This document shows positions 18,129-30,851 of a DNA stretch of 64,000 nucleotides, in pieces. Origin of the DNA: Metabacillus idriensis (GTDB lineage: Bacteria; Bacillota; Bacilli; Bacillales; Bacillaceae). The stretch lies in NCBI RefSeq assembly GCF_009674765.1, contig NZ_WKKF01000003.1:273848-337847 (forward strand), given 5' to 3'. Below the pieces are notes generated by a model. That model was not told the origin of the DNA, made no database searches, and was given only the letters and a program-made list of their open reading frames with translations. Both the position numbers and the translations under genes were made by a program. The number at the start of each line of letters is the position of its first letter. Position 1 is the first letter of the stretch.

Positions 18129-18233
18129 TACTTGCCAGATTACCGAAAATACTTGCCGATCCGCTCTAAATACTTTCCGCATTCCCAAATTTACTTTCCA
18201 AAACACCATAAATACTTTCCTTTTTCCAACTGT
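18129..18233 (-). repeat. 21 bp-period array 1 (five units)
   Basis: Five copies of TACT(T/T)(T/G)CC-type cores start at 18129, 18150, 18171, 18192 and 18213, exactly 21 bases apart (minus-strand core GG(A/C)AAGTA). The bases between cores are variable. The array lies between the lacI terminator and the GDPD gene. Related arrays are at 37549-37653 and 63323-63429. The rest of the interval 17983-18304 holds only the lacI terminator and the GDPD ribosome site. Confidence 0.75.
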
Positions 18234-18237
18234 CTCC

Positions 18238-18272
18238 AAAAAAACAAAAAACACCAGCATCCATGCGGTGTT
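18238..18272 (-). terminator. Terminator of the galactoside operon
   Basis: On the minus strand AACACC-GCAT / ATGC-TGGTGTT folds into a tight stem and is followed by TTTTTTGTTTTTTTG. It lies about 32 bases after the lacI-family stop codon. Confidence 0.85.
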
Positions 18273-18304
18273 CTTCGTTTTAAACAAACGTTTAATTAAG
18301 ATGC

Positions 18305-20367
<2,063 letters not shown>

Positions 20368-21867
20368 TTTTATCGTTCCTCTCTCTTTTTAAACTCTGGA
20401 TAAAATGACTAAAATGATTATTCCCTTCATTTGTTCTTTTAAAAACTCCCGCATCCTCTAATACTCTGGTAAATTTTAATCCTACTTCTTTTTTCAAGAT
20501 CCCATCTGCCGTTGTTTTTTCAAACGATTGATAGTTAGAAAGCAAGTGCTGAACCCATTCCTCATGGTGCTTCGGGACTTCAGCCTCTTCCCCAAGGAGG
20601 AACGCTTCTATTTGCTGAAGCTCCTGTTTCAAACGCTCTGGAAGAACAGCCAAGCCCATGACTTCAATCAGTCCGATGTTTTCTTTTTTAATATGGTGCA
20701 GATCTGCATGCGGATGGAAAATGCCCATTGGATGCTCTTCGCTCGTTCTGTTATTGCGAAGGACGAGGTCCAGCTCAAAGCGGCAGTCTCTCATTCTCGC
20801 AATCGGCGTCACCGTTTGATGGGGTTCGTCTTCTGTAAAAGCAATAATCTCTGCTTCTTCATTGGAATAGGATTTCCATGTATTCAGTACGTGCTCTGCT
20901 GCAGAAACGAGCGCCGCTTTATCTGATGATCGCAGTCTCAGAACCGACATTGGCCATTTCACCTTTGAGAAGGCTACCTCAGGAAAGCTTGCAAGTTCAA
21001 ATGTTTCTTCATCAGGAGCTTCCGCCATCGCAAATGTGTACTTGCCCGCCTGATAGTGATCATGAGAGAGGATCGATCCGCCCACGATCGGAAGGTCCGC
21101 ATTTGAGCCGATAAAATAGTGCGGAAACTGCTCAACGAAAGCAAGTAATCTTCGGAAAGCATCTCCATTTATTTTCATATCTCTGTGCTCGCCTGATAAA
21201 ACGATGGAATGCTCGTTGTAATAGATGTATGGTGAATATTGAAAATACCACTGCTCATTCTCAAGGTTCAGTTCGATTACACGGTGATTGGATCGTGCAG
21301 GGTGTCCGATTCGGCCTGAATAGCCTTCGTTTTCAGCGCAAAGCAGGCACTTCGGATACTTGCTTGCCGATTTGACCGCCCGCTCCCTTGCGATATCACG
21401 CGGATCTTTTTCAGGCTTCGAGAGATTGATTGTAATGTCTATCTCGCCGTATTCTGTCGGCGTTTTATAATGGATGTTTTTCGCGATTCGTTTTGTCTGG
21501 ATGTAATTGCTGTTCTGGCTCAGTTTGTAAAAATAATCTGTCGCGATTTCAGGTGACAGGCTGTAATACTCTTCAAACGTTTGCTGAATTGCAGACGGCT
21601 TATCAAGAAACACATTCATCAGATTGGCAGACAGCTTTTCTTTTTCATCAAAGGTTCCTTCAATGATGCCCCGTTCCGCTGTCTGCCGGACGATGATCTC
21701 AAGCAGATCAGGTATGGGAAGCAGCTTTTCAGGCAGATCACATTCTTCATAGGCATCAATCCCAAGCAGACCGAGAATCTGGTTTCGGGCATACATCCGG
21801 TCTCTGTCTGTGATGAATTTTTTCTGGATGGCTTGCTCAACTAATTGATTGACGAATGAAGAATTGT

Positions 21868-22866
21868 TCATCTGGAATCCTCTCCATATCCGTGTGGTTT
21901 TGTTTGGTGCCAGTTCCATGCGTCCTGCAGAATCGTTTTGATATTCGTTCGGGATGGCTCCCAGCCTAGAATCGCTCTTGCTTTTTCCGATGAAGCGACA
22001 AGTGTGCTCGGGTCGCCTGCACGTCTAGGAGCGACCTTTGCAGGAATTGGATGGCCCGTTACTTCTCTTGCTTCCTTGATCATTTCATTCACCGAGAAGC
22101 CCTGGCTGCTGCCGAGGTTCAAAATGATGCTTTCGCCTTGTCTGCTTAAATAGTTCAGGGCAAGCAGATGTGCGTCGATCAAATCTTCCACGTGGACGTA
22201 ATCACGGATGCATGTGCCATCAGGCGTTGCATAATCATCTCCGAATACAGAGATGTGCTCTCTTTGCCCTAATGCTGCCTGCAGAATAATCGGAACCAAG
22301 TGTGTTTCAGGTGTATGATCCTCGCCGATTTCAGCTGTGGGTCTTGCTCCCGCAACATTGAAATAGCGCAGAGATACATAGCGGATGCCGTATGCTTCCT
22401 CGCACCAGCGCATCATTTTTTCCATCATCAGCTTGGATTCGCCATAAGGATTTGTCGGGTTTGTACGTTCCTTTTCTGTAATCGGAATGTACTTCGGTTC
22501 GCCATATACAGCTGCTGTTGATGAAAAGACGATTTCTTTCACATCGTGCTTCTGCATGACTTCAAGCAGAACTTGCAGTCCGTAGACATTGTTGTGAAAA
22601 TACTTAAGCGGCTGCAGGACAGATTCCCCTACTAAAGAATTGGCTGCGAAGTGCAGCACCTGGGTGATGTCTTCTTTTTCAAACACGCTGTTTAAAAATG
22701 ACTGATCTCTCAGGTCGCCTTCGTAAAAACCAGCTTTCGGATGGATCGCTTCTTTGTGGCCGGTCTGGAGGTTATCGACCACGACAACGTCCAATCCCTG
22801 ATCTGCTAATTGATAGACTGCATGGGAGCCGATGTAGCCGGCTCCTCCAAGAACTAAAACGCTCAT
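21868..22866 (-). CDS. galE: UDP-glucose 4-epimerase
   Basis: A 332-residue short-chain dehydrogenase-type epimerase that regenerates UDP-glucose from UDP-galactose. The NAD-binding GGAGYIGSH (residues 7-15), [11 protein letters not shown] and the catalytic Tyr-Lys pair in NPYGESK are all seen. Start and stop overlap galK and galT by 4 bases each, showing tight translational coupling inside the Leloir block. Confidence 0.95.
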   Translation of the reverse strand: MSVLVLGGAGYIGSHAVYQLADQGLDVVVVDNLQTGHKEAIHPKAGFYEGDLRDQSFLNSVFEKEDITQVLHFAANSLVGESVLQPLKYFHNNVYGLQVLLEVMQKHDVKEIVFSSTAAVYGEPKYIPITEKERTNPTNPYGESKLMMEKMMRWCEEAYGIRYVSLRYFNVAGARPTAEIGEDHTPETHLVPIILQAALGQREHISVFGDDYATPDGTCIRDYVHVEDLIDAHLLALNYLSRQGESIILNLGSSQGFSVNEMIKEAREVTGHPIPAKVAPRRAGDPSTLVASSEKARAILGWEPSRTNIKTILQDAWNWHQTKPHGYGEDSR

Positions 22867-24044
22867 ATATGAACCCCCAATTCAATTTCACATGCTCCGT
22901 CCCCGATATCTGCGATGTAGAAGGATGCCTCGTAGCCGACTGCCTTTAGGTAAGATTGGCCAACTTTTTCAAGGAAATCGCAGACACTTCCGCGCTCAAC
23001 AATCGCGATCGCACATCCGCCAAAACCTGCGCCAGTCATGCGGGCACCGATGACGCCGTTCTGCTTCCAAGCAGCCTCGACAAGTGCATCGAGCTCTGTA
23101 CCTGTTACTTCATAATCGTCACGCAAAGAGCGATGGGAAGCATTCATTAATTCACCGAATGTATAGAGGTCGTTTTTTTCAAGTGCTTCAAGCGCGTAAA
23201 TGGTCCGTTCGTTTTCACTGACAGCGTGACGCGCGCGCTTTCTCACGGTTTCATCTGCAATGGAAACTGCGTATTGATTGAATGTTTCCATCGAGAGTTC
23301 TCCCAAAGACTGCACGGGTACCTTTTCCTGCAGGATCTTCAAGGCATCTTCACATTCCTGGCGGCGTTCGTTGTATTTTGATGCGGCAAGCTCTCTGCGT
23401 TTGTTTGTGTTCATAATCACGATAACGTGATGCTCTAAATGAATCGGAGCATAGCGGTATTGGAGCGTATTGCAATCCAGCAGCATGCCGCACGCTTTTT
23501 TCCCCATTCCGATGGCGAACTGATCCATGATCCCGCTGTTGACGCCGATGTATTGATTTTCGACAATCTGACCGAGCTTTACGAGCTCAATCCGGTCTAT
23601 TTTCAGTTCAAAAAGAGACTCAAGCATAACGCCTGTAACCAATTCAATGGAGGCGGACGATGATAAGCCTGCGCCGTTTGGAATGTTTCCATAGATTAAG
23701 AGATCAAGTCCCTCTTCAATGAGAAAACCGCGCTGCTTTAAAGCTGCAATCATCCCTTTAGGGTAGTTCGCCCAATCATGTTCTGTCTGATAGCTCAAGT
23801 CATCAAGCGGGCACTCAACAATCCCCTTATCAGGAAAATTCACCGAGTACATGCGCAGCATCCGGTCTGAACGCTTTGACGCAAGCGCGTAAGTTCCGTA
23901 CGTAATCGCACATGGAAAGACGTGACCGCCGTTGTAATCTGTGTGTTCCCCGATCAGGTTAATGCGCCCCGGTGCAAAGAAACTTCGATAGTCTCCGCTG
24001 CCGAACTTTTCCCTGAATAAGCCTTCTAATTCCCCCGCATTCAT
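22863..24044 (-). CDS. galK: Galactokinase
   Basis: A 393-residue GHMP kinase that phosphorylates alpha-galactose at C1. The galactokinase signature [15 protein letters not shown], the ATP-binding loop [16 protein letters not shown] and the C-terminal [14 protein letters not shown] are present. Length is normal. It overlaps the GH42 gene upstream and galE downstream by 4 bases each. Confidence 0.95.
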   Translation of the reverse strand: MNAGELEGLFREKFGSGDYRSFFAPGRINLIGEHTDYNGGHVFPCAITYGTYALASKRSDRMLRMYSVNFPDKGIVECPLDDLSYQTEHDWANYPKGMIAALKQRGFLIEEGLDLLIYGNIPNGAGLSSSASIELVTGVMLESLFELKIDRIELVKLGQIVENQYIGVNSGIMDQFAIGMGKKACGMLLDCNTLQYRYAPIHLEHHVIVIMNTNKRRELAASKYNERRQECEDALKILQEKVPVQSLGELSMETFNQYAVSIADETVRKRARHAVSENERTIYALEALEKNDLYTFGELMNASHRSLRDDYEVTGTELDALVEAAWKQNGVIGARMTGAGFGGCAIAIVERGSVCDFLEKVGQSYLKAVGYEASFYIADIGDGACEIELGVHI

Positions 24045-25987
24045 GATGAGTGTCCCCCTCGCTCCATGATTTTCGTTTCAAACGGCTGCAGCACTTCTCC
24101 TTCGAAAGCTGCTTCCTCGCGGTTGTGGTTCATGACAATCGCATGACCGCCCCGAACGACTACTTCAACACCTGGCTCGCTCTCGATGTATGAGATGCCT
24201 GATTCGTTTAAGACGGTTAAAGCTAGCTCTGAAAGGACGCCTGCTTCAGCACCTGTTCCGACGTAATATGCTTTTCCGTTTCCATACTCATTGACTGTTA
24301 AGGCTGCATAGTCTTTATAAAAACGGTCGCTGTAGGAATAAAGAGCATCTGCAGACGTTGTCCGGATAAGATCTCTCCAAACCTGCCCCTTCGCTTCTTT
24401 TTTGCTGTCTTTTGAAAGGATGGAAACGTGCTGGCCCGCATGAAGCGATTCGGCTTCATCGATTTCGATGCCGAGCAGTTCTTTTAATTGATAAGGCGAT
24501 TTGTCGCCGAATGGAATGTTGTTGTCTTTATTTTTCATGCCGGCACGGAATGAGAAGATTACAGTGCCGCCGCTTTCTGTGAAGGCTTTTAATCTTGCAG
24601 CAAGCTCTTCATCTACAAGTGTAAGAACTGGTACAAGCACGACTTTATAATCTGAGAAATCATGGTCGTATTTGAGAACGTCCACGGATACATTCACATC
24701 ATGGAACGGCTGGTACAGGCGCATTAATTCCTTTGTAAACTCTAGCTGTGAGCTCTGCTGCTGAATGCGCATCGACCAAATGTTATCAAAGTCATAAAGC
24801 ACAGCTACATCTGATTGGATTGGTGCCTGGAACACGTCTTCATGCTTGCGGATTTCTTTAAACACTTCCTGAACTTCGTAAAATTTTCGAGAACGGGTAT
24901 TGTCGGCATCGATAATGCCAAGGCAATACTGCTCTGCCCCTCTGTTCATGCCTCTGAAGCGGAAGTAAAGCATGTTGCTGCATCCGTGTGCAAATGCGTG
25001 GTACGACCATAATTGCGCCTGGCCTGGTCTTGGAAGATACCCGATAATGTCATGACCCTGTGCTCCCATCAGCTGTTCGACAATCCAGAAGTTCTCACGT
25101 TTGATGCCGCGGACAAATCCGAGCGTGAATGATAAGAAGGCTGGTGTGACAGGCTCTGTCAGCCCGCCCCAAACCGGGTAATTGTCGTAGGACACAAAAT
25201 CTAAGTCTCTTGAAAACTCGTTGTGGTCGAACCATTTTCCGAAGAAGCCGCCTGGGAGATTTGTGGTAACCTCCTGATGAGTTCCCTTCAGCCTTTTTAC
25301 TAGATTCAGATGCAACTTCGCGAATTCACTTAAAGACTCGCTTCTGAATCTTGCCCAGTCGAGCATCATCGCCGGGTTATGAACCGTGATCGTCGGCTTT
25401 GGAACGGGAATTTCCTCAAACGCGTTATACGTCTGTCCCCAGAAAATCGTTCCCCAACGCTTGTTCAGTTCATCAACCGAGTCATATTTTTTTGCAAGGA
25501 ATGTGTGAAAAGCTTCTCTGCACTGACCGCAGTAGCACATATCGCTGCCTTCATGGCCGAGTTCGTTATCAATCTGCCAGGACACGATGCCGCTCTCGTT
25601 TTGATAGTGAGTGACCAGGTTTTCAACGATTGCCAAGGAATACGTTTGATAGTTTTTAGAGTTATAGCAGTACTGTCTTCTGCCGCCGAACGATTTCGGA
25701 TGGCCGTTTTCGTCTTCTAGCAGAATATCCGGATGTTTTTTTACGAGCCAGGCCGGGAACGTTGCGGTCGGTGTTCCGAACATGACCGCGATGCCTTCTT
25801 TCTTAAACCGGTTTATGACTGTGTCAAAAAAAGAGAAGTCATACTGACCTTCTGAAGGCTCCATTAAGTGCCAGGCAAATTCGCCGATGCGCACCATGTT
25901 GACGCCCATTTCCTTCATTTTTTCAATGTCTTCGCCGAACAGGGATGGATCCCAATGCTCTGGATAGTAATCAACGCCTAAATACAT
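24041..25987 (-). CDS. GH42 beta-galactosidase
   Basis: A 648-residue cytoplasmic glycoside hydrolase with no signal peptide. The TIM barrel carries the acid/base E142 (VSWQIDNELGHEGS) and the nucleophile E304 (FWIVEQLMGAQG). C107, C151, C153 and C156 fit the structural zinc site of GH42 enzymes. Trimerisation and C-terminal beta domains follow. It is closest in style to GanA/YesZ/BgaB enzymes, which cleave beta-galactosides such as galactan fragments. GGGGGATGAGAC precedes the ATG. It is followed immediately by galK, so released galactose enters the Leloir pathway. Confidence 0.92.
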   Translation of the reverse strand: MYLGVDYYPEHWDPSLFGEDIEKMKEMGVNMVRIGEFAWHLMEPSEGQYDFSFFDTVINRFKKEGIAVMFGTPTATFPAWLVKKHPDILLEDENGHPKSFGGRRQYCYNSKNYQTYSLAIVENLVTHYQNESGIVSWQIDNELGHEGSDMCYCGQCREAFHTFLAKKYDSVDELNKRWGTIFWGQTYNAFEEIPVPKPTITVHNPAMMLDWARFRSESLSEFAKLHLNLVKRLKGTHQEVTTNLPGGFFGKWFDHNEFSRDLDFVSYDNYPVWGGLTEPVTPAFLSFTLGFVRGIKRENFWIVEQLMGAQGHDIIGYLPRPGQAQLWSYHAFAHGCSNMLYFRFRGMNRGAEQYCLGIIDADNTRSRKFYEVQEVFKEIRKHEDVFQAPIQSDVAVLYDFDNIWSMRIQQQSSQLEFTKELMRLYQPFHDVNVSVDVLKYDHDFSDYKVVLVPVLTLVDEELAARLKAFTESGGTVIFSFRAGMKNKDNNIPFGDKSPYQLKELLGIEIDEAESLHAGQHVSILSKDSKKEAKGQVWRDLIRTTSADALYSYSDRFYKDYAALTVNEYGNGKAYYVGTGAEAGVLSELALTVLNESGISYIESEPGVEVVVRGGHAIVMNHNREEAAFEGEVLQPFETKIMERGGHSS

Positions 25988-25990
25988 GTC

Positions 25991-28222
25991 TCATCCCCCA
26001 TTTTTCGTTAAGTGGAATACACTTGATTGGAAATCTCCGCCGCGCTCTGCATGATTCTTGTTCACACCGTTGTACTCAACCGGAAGCGGCAGTCCTCTTT
26101 GCATCAATTCATCTCCGCCATACGCCTGATCTGACCCGTTCACACGGTATGTGCTGTTTGCATCAAGGCCCGCAAGCTTCAATGTCTGGATTTTCTTCGG
26201 ATTTGGAGTGGCCAGTACTTGATACCAGCCGATGAATGCTTCTGTCTGATCCTTGGAGACGACCATCCACGCTGTTTCATTCGATTCAAACGGGCTGATC
26301 AATCTGTGAAAATCGCCGTTTCTGATTAATGTACGGTGTGATTTATATGTTTCAATCTGAACTTTTACTTCTGCTTTTTCATCATCGGTCATTTTGTTCG
26401 GATCCAGCTCATAGCCGAACGTTCCGAAGTATGCGGCATCACCGCGCGCCTTTAAGGAAGTTCTGCGCAGCGTCTGATGATTTGGAATATCGGAAACGTG
26501 TGAGCCGATGCTGTAGATCGGATAGATAAAGGAGGATCCGTATTGGATTTTCAACCGCTCCACCGCATCCGTATCATCGCTTGCCCAGGCCTGGGGAGCA
26601 TAATAAAGCATTCCTGCATCAAAGCGGCCGCCGCCTCCTGCACATGATTCAAACAGCACATCAGGGTATTTCGAAGTCAGTCTTTCATACAGGTCGTAAA
26701 CTCCAAGAATGTATCTGTGGAAAAATTCTCCCTGGCGATCCTGTCCGAGTGCTGCAGAATACGCTTCCGTGATGTTGCGGTTCATATCCCATTTGATATA
26801 GCTGAGCTTTGCCGATTGGATAATGGAGGAGATTCTCTCATACAGATGATCCACCACTTCTTCTCTTGTGTAGTCGAGCACCCACTGATTGCGCCCGTAT
26901 GAAACCTGCCGCTCGGGATCATGTATGACCCAGTCGGGATGCTTTGAAAATAAATCGCTTTCCTCTGAGACCATTTCAGGCTCAAACCATAGACCGAACT
27001 TCAGCCCCTCGTTTCGGACCGACTGTGACAAAGCGTCGATTCCGTCAGGTAATTTGTTTTTGTCCACAAACCAATCACCTAGTGATGTCGTATCATCGTT
27101 CCGATTACCAAACCAGCCATCATCCAAGACGAATAATTCAACGCCGAGTTCCTTGGCCTGCTTAGCAATTGCGACGATTTTTTCTGCATTAAAGTCAAAG
27201 TAAGTGGCTTCCCAGTTGTTGATCAGCACAGGACGCTCTCTTTTTTGCCAGACAGGTGCAATGAGATGCTCTCTGAAAAGGTTGTGAGCGGACTGAGTAA
27301 GACCGTTCAGCCCTTGACCTGAGTACGTCATGACAGCCTCTGGCGTATGGAACGTTTCGCCCGGGTTCAGGCGCCAGTTAAACTGGAACGGATGAATGCC
27401 CATTTGAATACGCGCTGTATCATAATGATCGACCTCAGCCTGCGCTAAAAAATTGCCGCTGTATACGAAGTGAAAGCTGTAGGCCTCCCCGCTTGTTTCA
27501 GTTGTATGCGGACGTTTCAGCGCCATAAACGGGTTATGATGATGCGAGCTTGCTCCGCGAATGCTTGAGATCGACTGAATGCCAGTTTGCAGCTTTCGTT
27601 CTTTCACATGTCTCTCTCTTGACCATGTTCCGGCAAGATGAACCATTGTATAATCATGATCACCGAGATCAAGTGAGAAGCTCATCATTCTTTCGATATC
27701 GACCGGCTGCTCTCCCGCGTTTTCAAGGCTTGCATGACGTGTGATCGAAGAGCTGTTTTCAAAGATTGTATAGTAGAGTTTAAGTTTCAAATCTCTCACT
27801 TTATCAATTAAGGTAATGATGAGCGTGCGCGCTTCGCCTGCATTGGCAAACGTAGCCGGCATGCCGGGGATGCGCTCTTTTCCATCAATCACTTCATAGG
27901 ATGAATACTCAAACTTGCTGACAGAGCTTCCATTTGGATGCCGCAGGGAAATCGCCGGCTCTCTGAAATCGCTCGTTCCATACAGCGGGTATTCCTGACA
28001 CACTGTCTCAAGTGAAAAGGCAGAATCGTTCTTTTCAGGATGACAGCTTGCCGCAGTCGGAATATGATAAGCGGCAAAATGAGAGAAGTCAGGCTGATGG
28101 TTCAATTTTTTTCCGTAGTACAGCTGGCCAAGCTCCCCGTTTTTCATGACATGAAAGATATAGCTGACCGTCTTGTTTGTAAGGTGGAATTGGTTGCGTT
28201 CTTCATTTATGAATATAGGCAT
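25991..28222 (-). CDS. GH36 alpha-galactosidase
   Basis: A 743-residue alpha-galactosidase of the MelA/RafA/AgaA type, cytoplasmic by lack of a signal peptide. An N-terminal beta-sandwich is followed by the barrel, with the nucleophile D479 (YIKWDMNRN) and the acid/base region at 548-549 (WASDDTDAVERL). WFEPEMV and FESCAGGGGRFDAG are also seen. It removes alpha-1,6-galactose from melibiose, raffinose or galactomannan fragments. It sits between the GH35 and GH42 genes with 3-15 base gaps and its own AAAGGAGC ribosome site. Confidence 0.94.
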   Translation of the reverse strand: MPIFINEERNQFHLTNKTVSYIFHVMKNGELGQLYYGKKLNHQPDFSHFAAYHIPTAASCHPEKNDSAFSLETVCQEYPLYGTSDFREPAISLRHPNGSSVSKFEYSSYEVIDGKERIPGMPATFANAGEARTLIITLIDKVRDLKLKLYYTIFENSSSITRHASLENAGEQPVDIERMMSFSLDLGDHDYTMVHLAGTWSRERHVKERKLQTGIQSISSIRGASSHHHNPFMALKRPHTTETSGEAYSFHFVYSGNFLAQAEVDHYDTARIQMGIHPFQFNWRLNPGETFHTPEAVMTYSGQGLNGLTQSAHNLFREHLIAPVWQKRERPVLINNWEATYFDFNAEKIVAIAKQAKELGVELFVLDDGWFGNRNDDTTSLGDWFVDKNKLPDGIDALSQSVRNEGLKFGLWFEPEMVSEESDLFSKHPDWVIHDPERQVSYGRNQWVLDYTREEVVDHLYERISSIIQSAKLSYIKWDMNRNITEAYSAALGQDRQGEFFHRYILGVYDLYERLTSKYPDVLFESCAGGGGRFDAGMLYYAPQAWASDDTDAVERLKIQYGSSFIYPIYSIGSHVSDIPNHQTLRRTSLKARGDAAYFGTFGYELDPNKMTDDEKAEVKVQIETYKSHRTLIRNGDFHRLISPFESNETAWMVVSKDQTEAFIGWYQVLATPNPKKIQTLKLAGLDANSTYRVNGSDQAYGGDELMQRGLPLPVEYNGVNKNHAERGGDFQSSVFHLTKNGG

Positions 28223-28236
28223 CGCAGTGTGCTCCT

Positions 28237-29958
28237 TTAGCCAAGATTTGGTTCATTCGCAAGAGTGATGGAATGTGAATTTGTTCCTTCTAACTCGATA
28301 AGCAAAATCTCATTTGTTCCTTTTTTCAAAATAGGACCCGGCACGTACAGGCTTTTTTGAGGTCCTTCTGCGACCCAATAGCGGCCAAGGTTAAAGCCGT
28401 TCACCCACACATTTCCTTTCGTCCAGCCTTCAAGATCAATAAAGGTATCCGCAGGTTCTTCAATCGAAAGTTCACCTTTGTAATAACGCGGAAAGCGTTC
28501 ATCTTTTCCTTCAATGAATGAAATGGCTTCCTCATCAGGATTAAGCGAATAGACGTCCCAATGGAACCAGTACTGATTGCCGATCCAGAGGTTATCGATG
28601 ATGCCCTTTTTATCCTTTAAGTGCTTGCCGTAATTGACGCGTCCCATGTTTTCAACAAAGATTTCAAGGATGTTTTCCTTCTCGCAGAATGGCAGCTTAA
28701 TCGTTTTTTCTGCATCATTGCGGTACACGGTGCGCTCGAGCTTCCCGTTAATGTAAATAAACGCTCTGTCGCGGATCGGCGTGATATCCATTTCGAGCTC
28801 GCCTTGCTTTGTGATCGTTGTTTTGTAAAGGATATAGCCGTAGTTCTGATCCAGTTCCTCCATTGATTTTGGAGCAATGAGCGTTACCGGTGTTTTTTGC
28901 TTCAGAAAATCGAACACACTCATTTGCTGTGTCAGCTGAACGGTTCCATAGTGTTTCTTTTCAGATGGAACCGGATTTTCATTAGGAACATCCGTATATT
29001 TAGACAGTACCTGCTTAACAGCACGGTATTTCTCCGTCGGGTCTCCCCATTCTGTCAAAAGTGCGTCGTAATCATAGCTCGTAATGGTCGGAGTGTAGAA
29101 TTCGTAATGATTTGCACCGTTCATGTACCCGAAATTCGTTCCGCCGTGGAACATATAGAAGTTAACGGAAGCACCCTGTGATACCATTTTTTCGTATTCG
29201 GCAGCTACATCAGCAGCCTCTCGCGTATGATGCTTGCCGCCCCAATGATCGAACCAGCCGATCCAAAATTCGGCGCACATTTTCGGAGAATTCGGTCGAA
29301 ACGTTTCGAGCGCGGCAAAGGCTTCCTCAGAGCGGGAGCCGAAGTTCAAGGTTGTCACAGCGTCCTTCATGGAGCCGTGCTGGATGAACTCTGGTCCGTC
29401 TGAGGTGAATAATAGAACATTAATTCCAGCCTCTTTAAAAAGCTGTGCTGAAGCATTCAAATACTCCAGGTCGTTGCCGTAAGCGCCATATTCATTCTCT
29501 ACTTGAACGGCGATAACCGGTCCGCCGTTTGACGTTAAATGCGGCACGATTTTCGGCAGCAGGACATTAAAATAGGAGCGCAAATGTTCAAAGAAGAGTG
29601 GATCTGAGCTGCGGAGCGCCATTCCCTGCTCCTTCAGCAGCCACCCTGGAAATCCTCCGAACTCCCACTCTGCACAGATGTAGGGAGCCGGTCTGAGGAT
29701 GACGTACAAATTCAATTCTTCTGCTTTTTTTATAAAGCGTTCAAGGTCCGCTAACCCTTCAAAGTAAAACTCGCCTTTTTTAGGTTCATGGACATTCCAA
29801 GGAATATAGGTTTCAACCGTATTCATGCCGAGCTGCTTCAATTTGAGCAGCCGGTCCTCCCAGTACTCCGGAACGACCCGGAAGTAGTGGATGCTGCCGG
29901 ATAAAATCTGAAACGGCTCATCATTTGAATAAAATTGGTTCCCCTTTGTTGTCAGCAT
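28237..29958 (-). CDS. GH35 beta-galactosidase (BgaC-like)
   Basis: A 573-residue beta-galactosidase. The barrel begins with LSGSIHYFRVVPEYW and contains RPAPYICAEWEFGGFPGWL, acid/base E156 (VQVENEYGAYG) and nucleophile E230 (CAEFWIGWFDHWGG). C-terminal jelly-roll domains follow (GNVWVNGFNLGRYW). There is no signal peptide, so it acts on imported sugars. Relatives such as BgaC prefer beta-1,3-linked galactose, but the linkage preference here is only inferred. AGGGGGAATTTAG precedes the ATG. It lies 12 bases after the second permease gene. Confidence 0.93.
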   Translation of the reverse strand: MLTTKGNQFYSNDEPFQILSGSIHYFRVVPEYWEDRLLKLKQLGMNTVETYIPWNVHEPKKGEFYFEGLADLERFIKKAEELNLYVILRPAPYICAEWEFGGFPGWLLKEQGMALRSSDPLFFEHLRSYFNVLLPKIVPHLTSNGGPVIAVQVENEYGAYGNDLEYLNASAQLFKEAGINVLLFTSDGPEFIQHGSMKDAVTTLNFGSRSEEAFAALETFRPNSPKMCAEFWIGWFDHWGGKHHTREAADVAAEYEKMVSQGASVNFYMFHGGTNFGYMNGANHYEFYTPTITSYDYDALLTEWGDPTEKYRAVKQVLSKYTDVPNENPVPSEKKHYGTVQLTQQMSVFDFLKQKTPVTLIAPKSMEELDQNYGYILYKTTITKQGELEMDITPIRDRAFIYINGKLERTVYRNDAEKTIKLPFCEKENILEIFVENMGRVNYGKHLKDKKGIIDNLWIGNQYWFHWDVYSLNPDEEAISFIEGKDERFPRYYKGELSIEEPADTFIDLEGWTKGNVWVNGFNLGRYWVAEGPQKSLYVPGPILKKGTNEILLIELEGTNSHSITLANEPNLG

Positions 29959-29969
29959 CTAAATTCCCC

Positions 29970-30851
29970 CTATTTCACAGCACTGCCGAGCATGCCTGAG
30001 ATAAATTGCTTTTGCAATACTAAGAAGAAGATAATGATTGGAATCGTCGCAATTGAAACACCCATCATGACTTGACCGTAATCAATATATGAAAGACCCA
30101 TTAAGCTTGAAAGAGCTACAGGGAATGTGTACATGCTTGCATCGTTTAACACAACAAGCGGCCACATGAAGCTGTTCCACTGTGTCATGAACAAGAAGAT
30201 CGATGCTGCCGCAAGTGCCGGCCGCATAGATGGTGCTACAACTTTAAAGAAGATTTTCAGTTCCCCTGCTCCGTCAAGACGCGCTGCTTCAATCAGCTCT
30301 GTCGGGAACGCAAGGAAGTTCTGTCTTAATAAGAAAATCGCGAATGGGTAGCAAAGCTGCGGAGCGATAACCGCAAAGTACGTATTCAGCAAATTCAGCT
30401 CAGACATCATGCGGAATAGCGGTATTAATGTTGCCTGATACGGAATCATCATTGACAGTAAAAATGCAGTAAAGATAAAGTTTCTGCCTTTGAATTCAAA
30501 TTTTGCAAGAGCATATGCTGCAAGCGAACATACGGCGAGCGCTGCGACTACATATAAAAGTGATACAAACAGAGAGTTGAACATAACCTGCGGAATATTA
30601 ATGGATGCATTCAGGTTTTGGAAGTTCGTCATCAGCTGGTCGCCAGGCGTCAGTGTCGGCGGATTCGTAAACATCTTTCCTGAATCATTTGTCGCGCCGA
30701 TAAACATCCAGTAAAACGGGAAAATCGAGATAATCAGGAAAAGCATTAATAAACTGTACATGCCAAGCTTCTGCGGCATTTTTTTGCTTCGCTTCTTCTT
30801 TGTTTCGGTTAGGAAATTCGTCTGGATGGTATTACTCGTTTCTGCATTCAT
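29970..30851 (-). CDS. Sugar ABC transporter permease (MalG/GanQ type)
   Basis: A 293-residue inner-membrane permease with a cytoplasmic N-terminal tail of about 25 residues and six predicted membrane segments. The EAA loop that contacts the ATPase is present (ELIEAARLDGAGELKIFFKVVAPSMRP). It belongs to the carbohydrate CUT1 group and pairs with the MalF-type permease encoded just upstream, whose TAA overlaps this ATG by one base. GGTGATAGATA precedes the start. Confidence 0.9.
   Translation of the reverse strand: MNAETSNTIQTNFLTETKKKRSKKMPQKLGMYSLLMLFLIISIFPFYWMFIGATNDSGKMFTNPPTLTPGDQLMTNFQNLNASINIPQVMFNSLFVSLLYVVAALAVCSLAAYALAKFEFKGRNFIFTAFLLSMMIPYQATLIPLFRMMSELNLLNTYFAVIAPQLCYPFAIFLLRQNFLAFPTELIEAARLDGAGELKIFFKVVAPSMRPALAAASIFLFMTQWNSFMWPLVVLNDASMYTFPVALSSLMGLSYIDYGQVMMGVSIATIPIIIFFLVLQKQFISGMLGSAVK

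Noticed and set aside
18021-18287. Minus-strand open frame of 88 codons encoding seven-residue repeats such as RKVFRAD
   Set aside because: The repeats arise because the array has a 21-base period, a multiple of three. There is no ribosome site, it crosses the lacI terminator, and the related array 3 contains a 23-base step that would break the frame.
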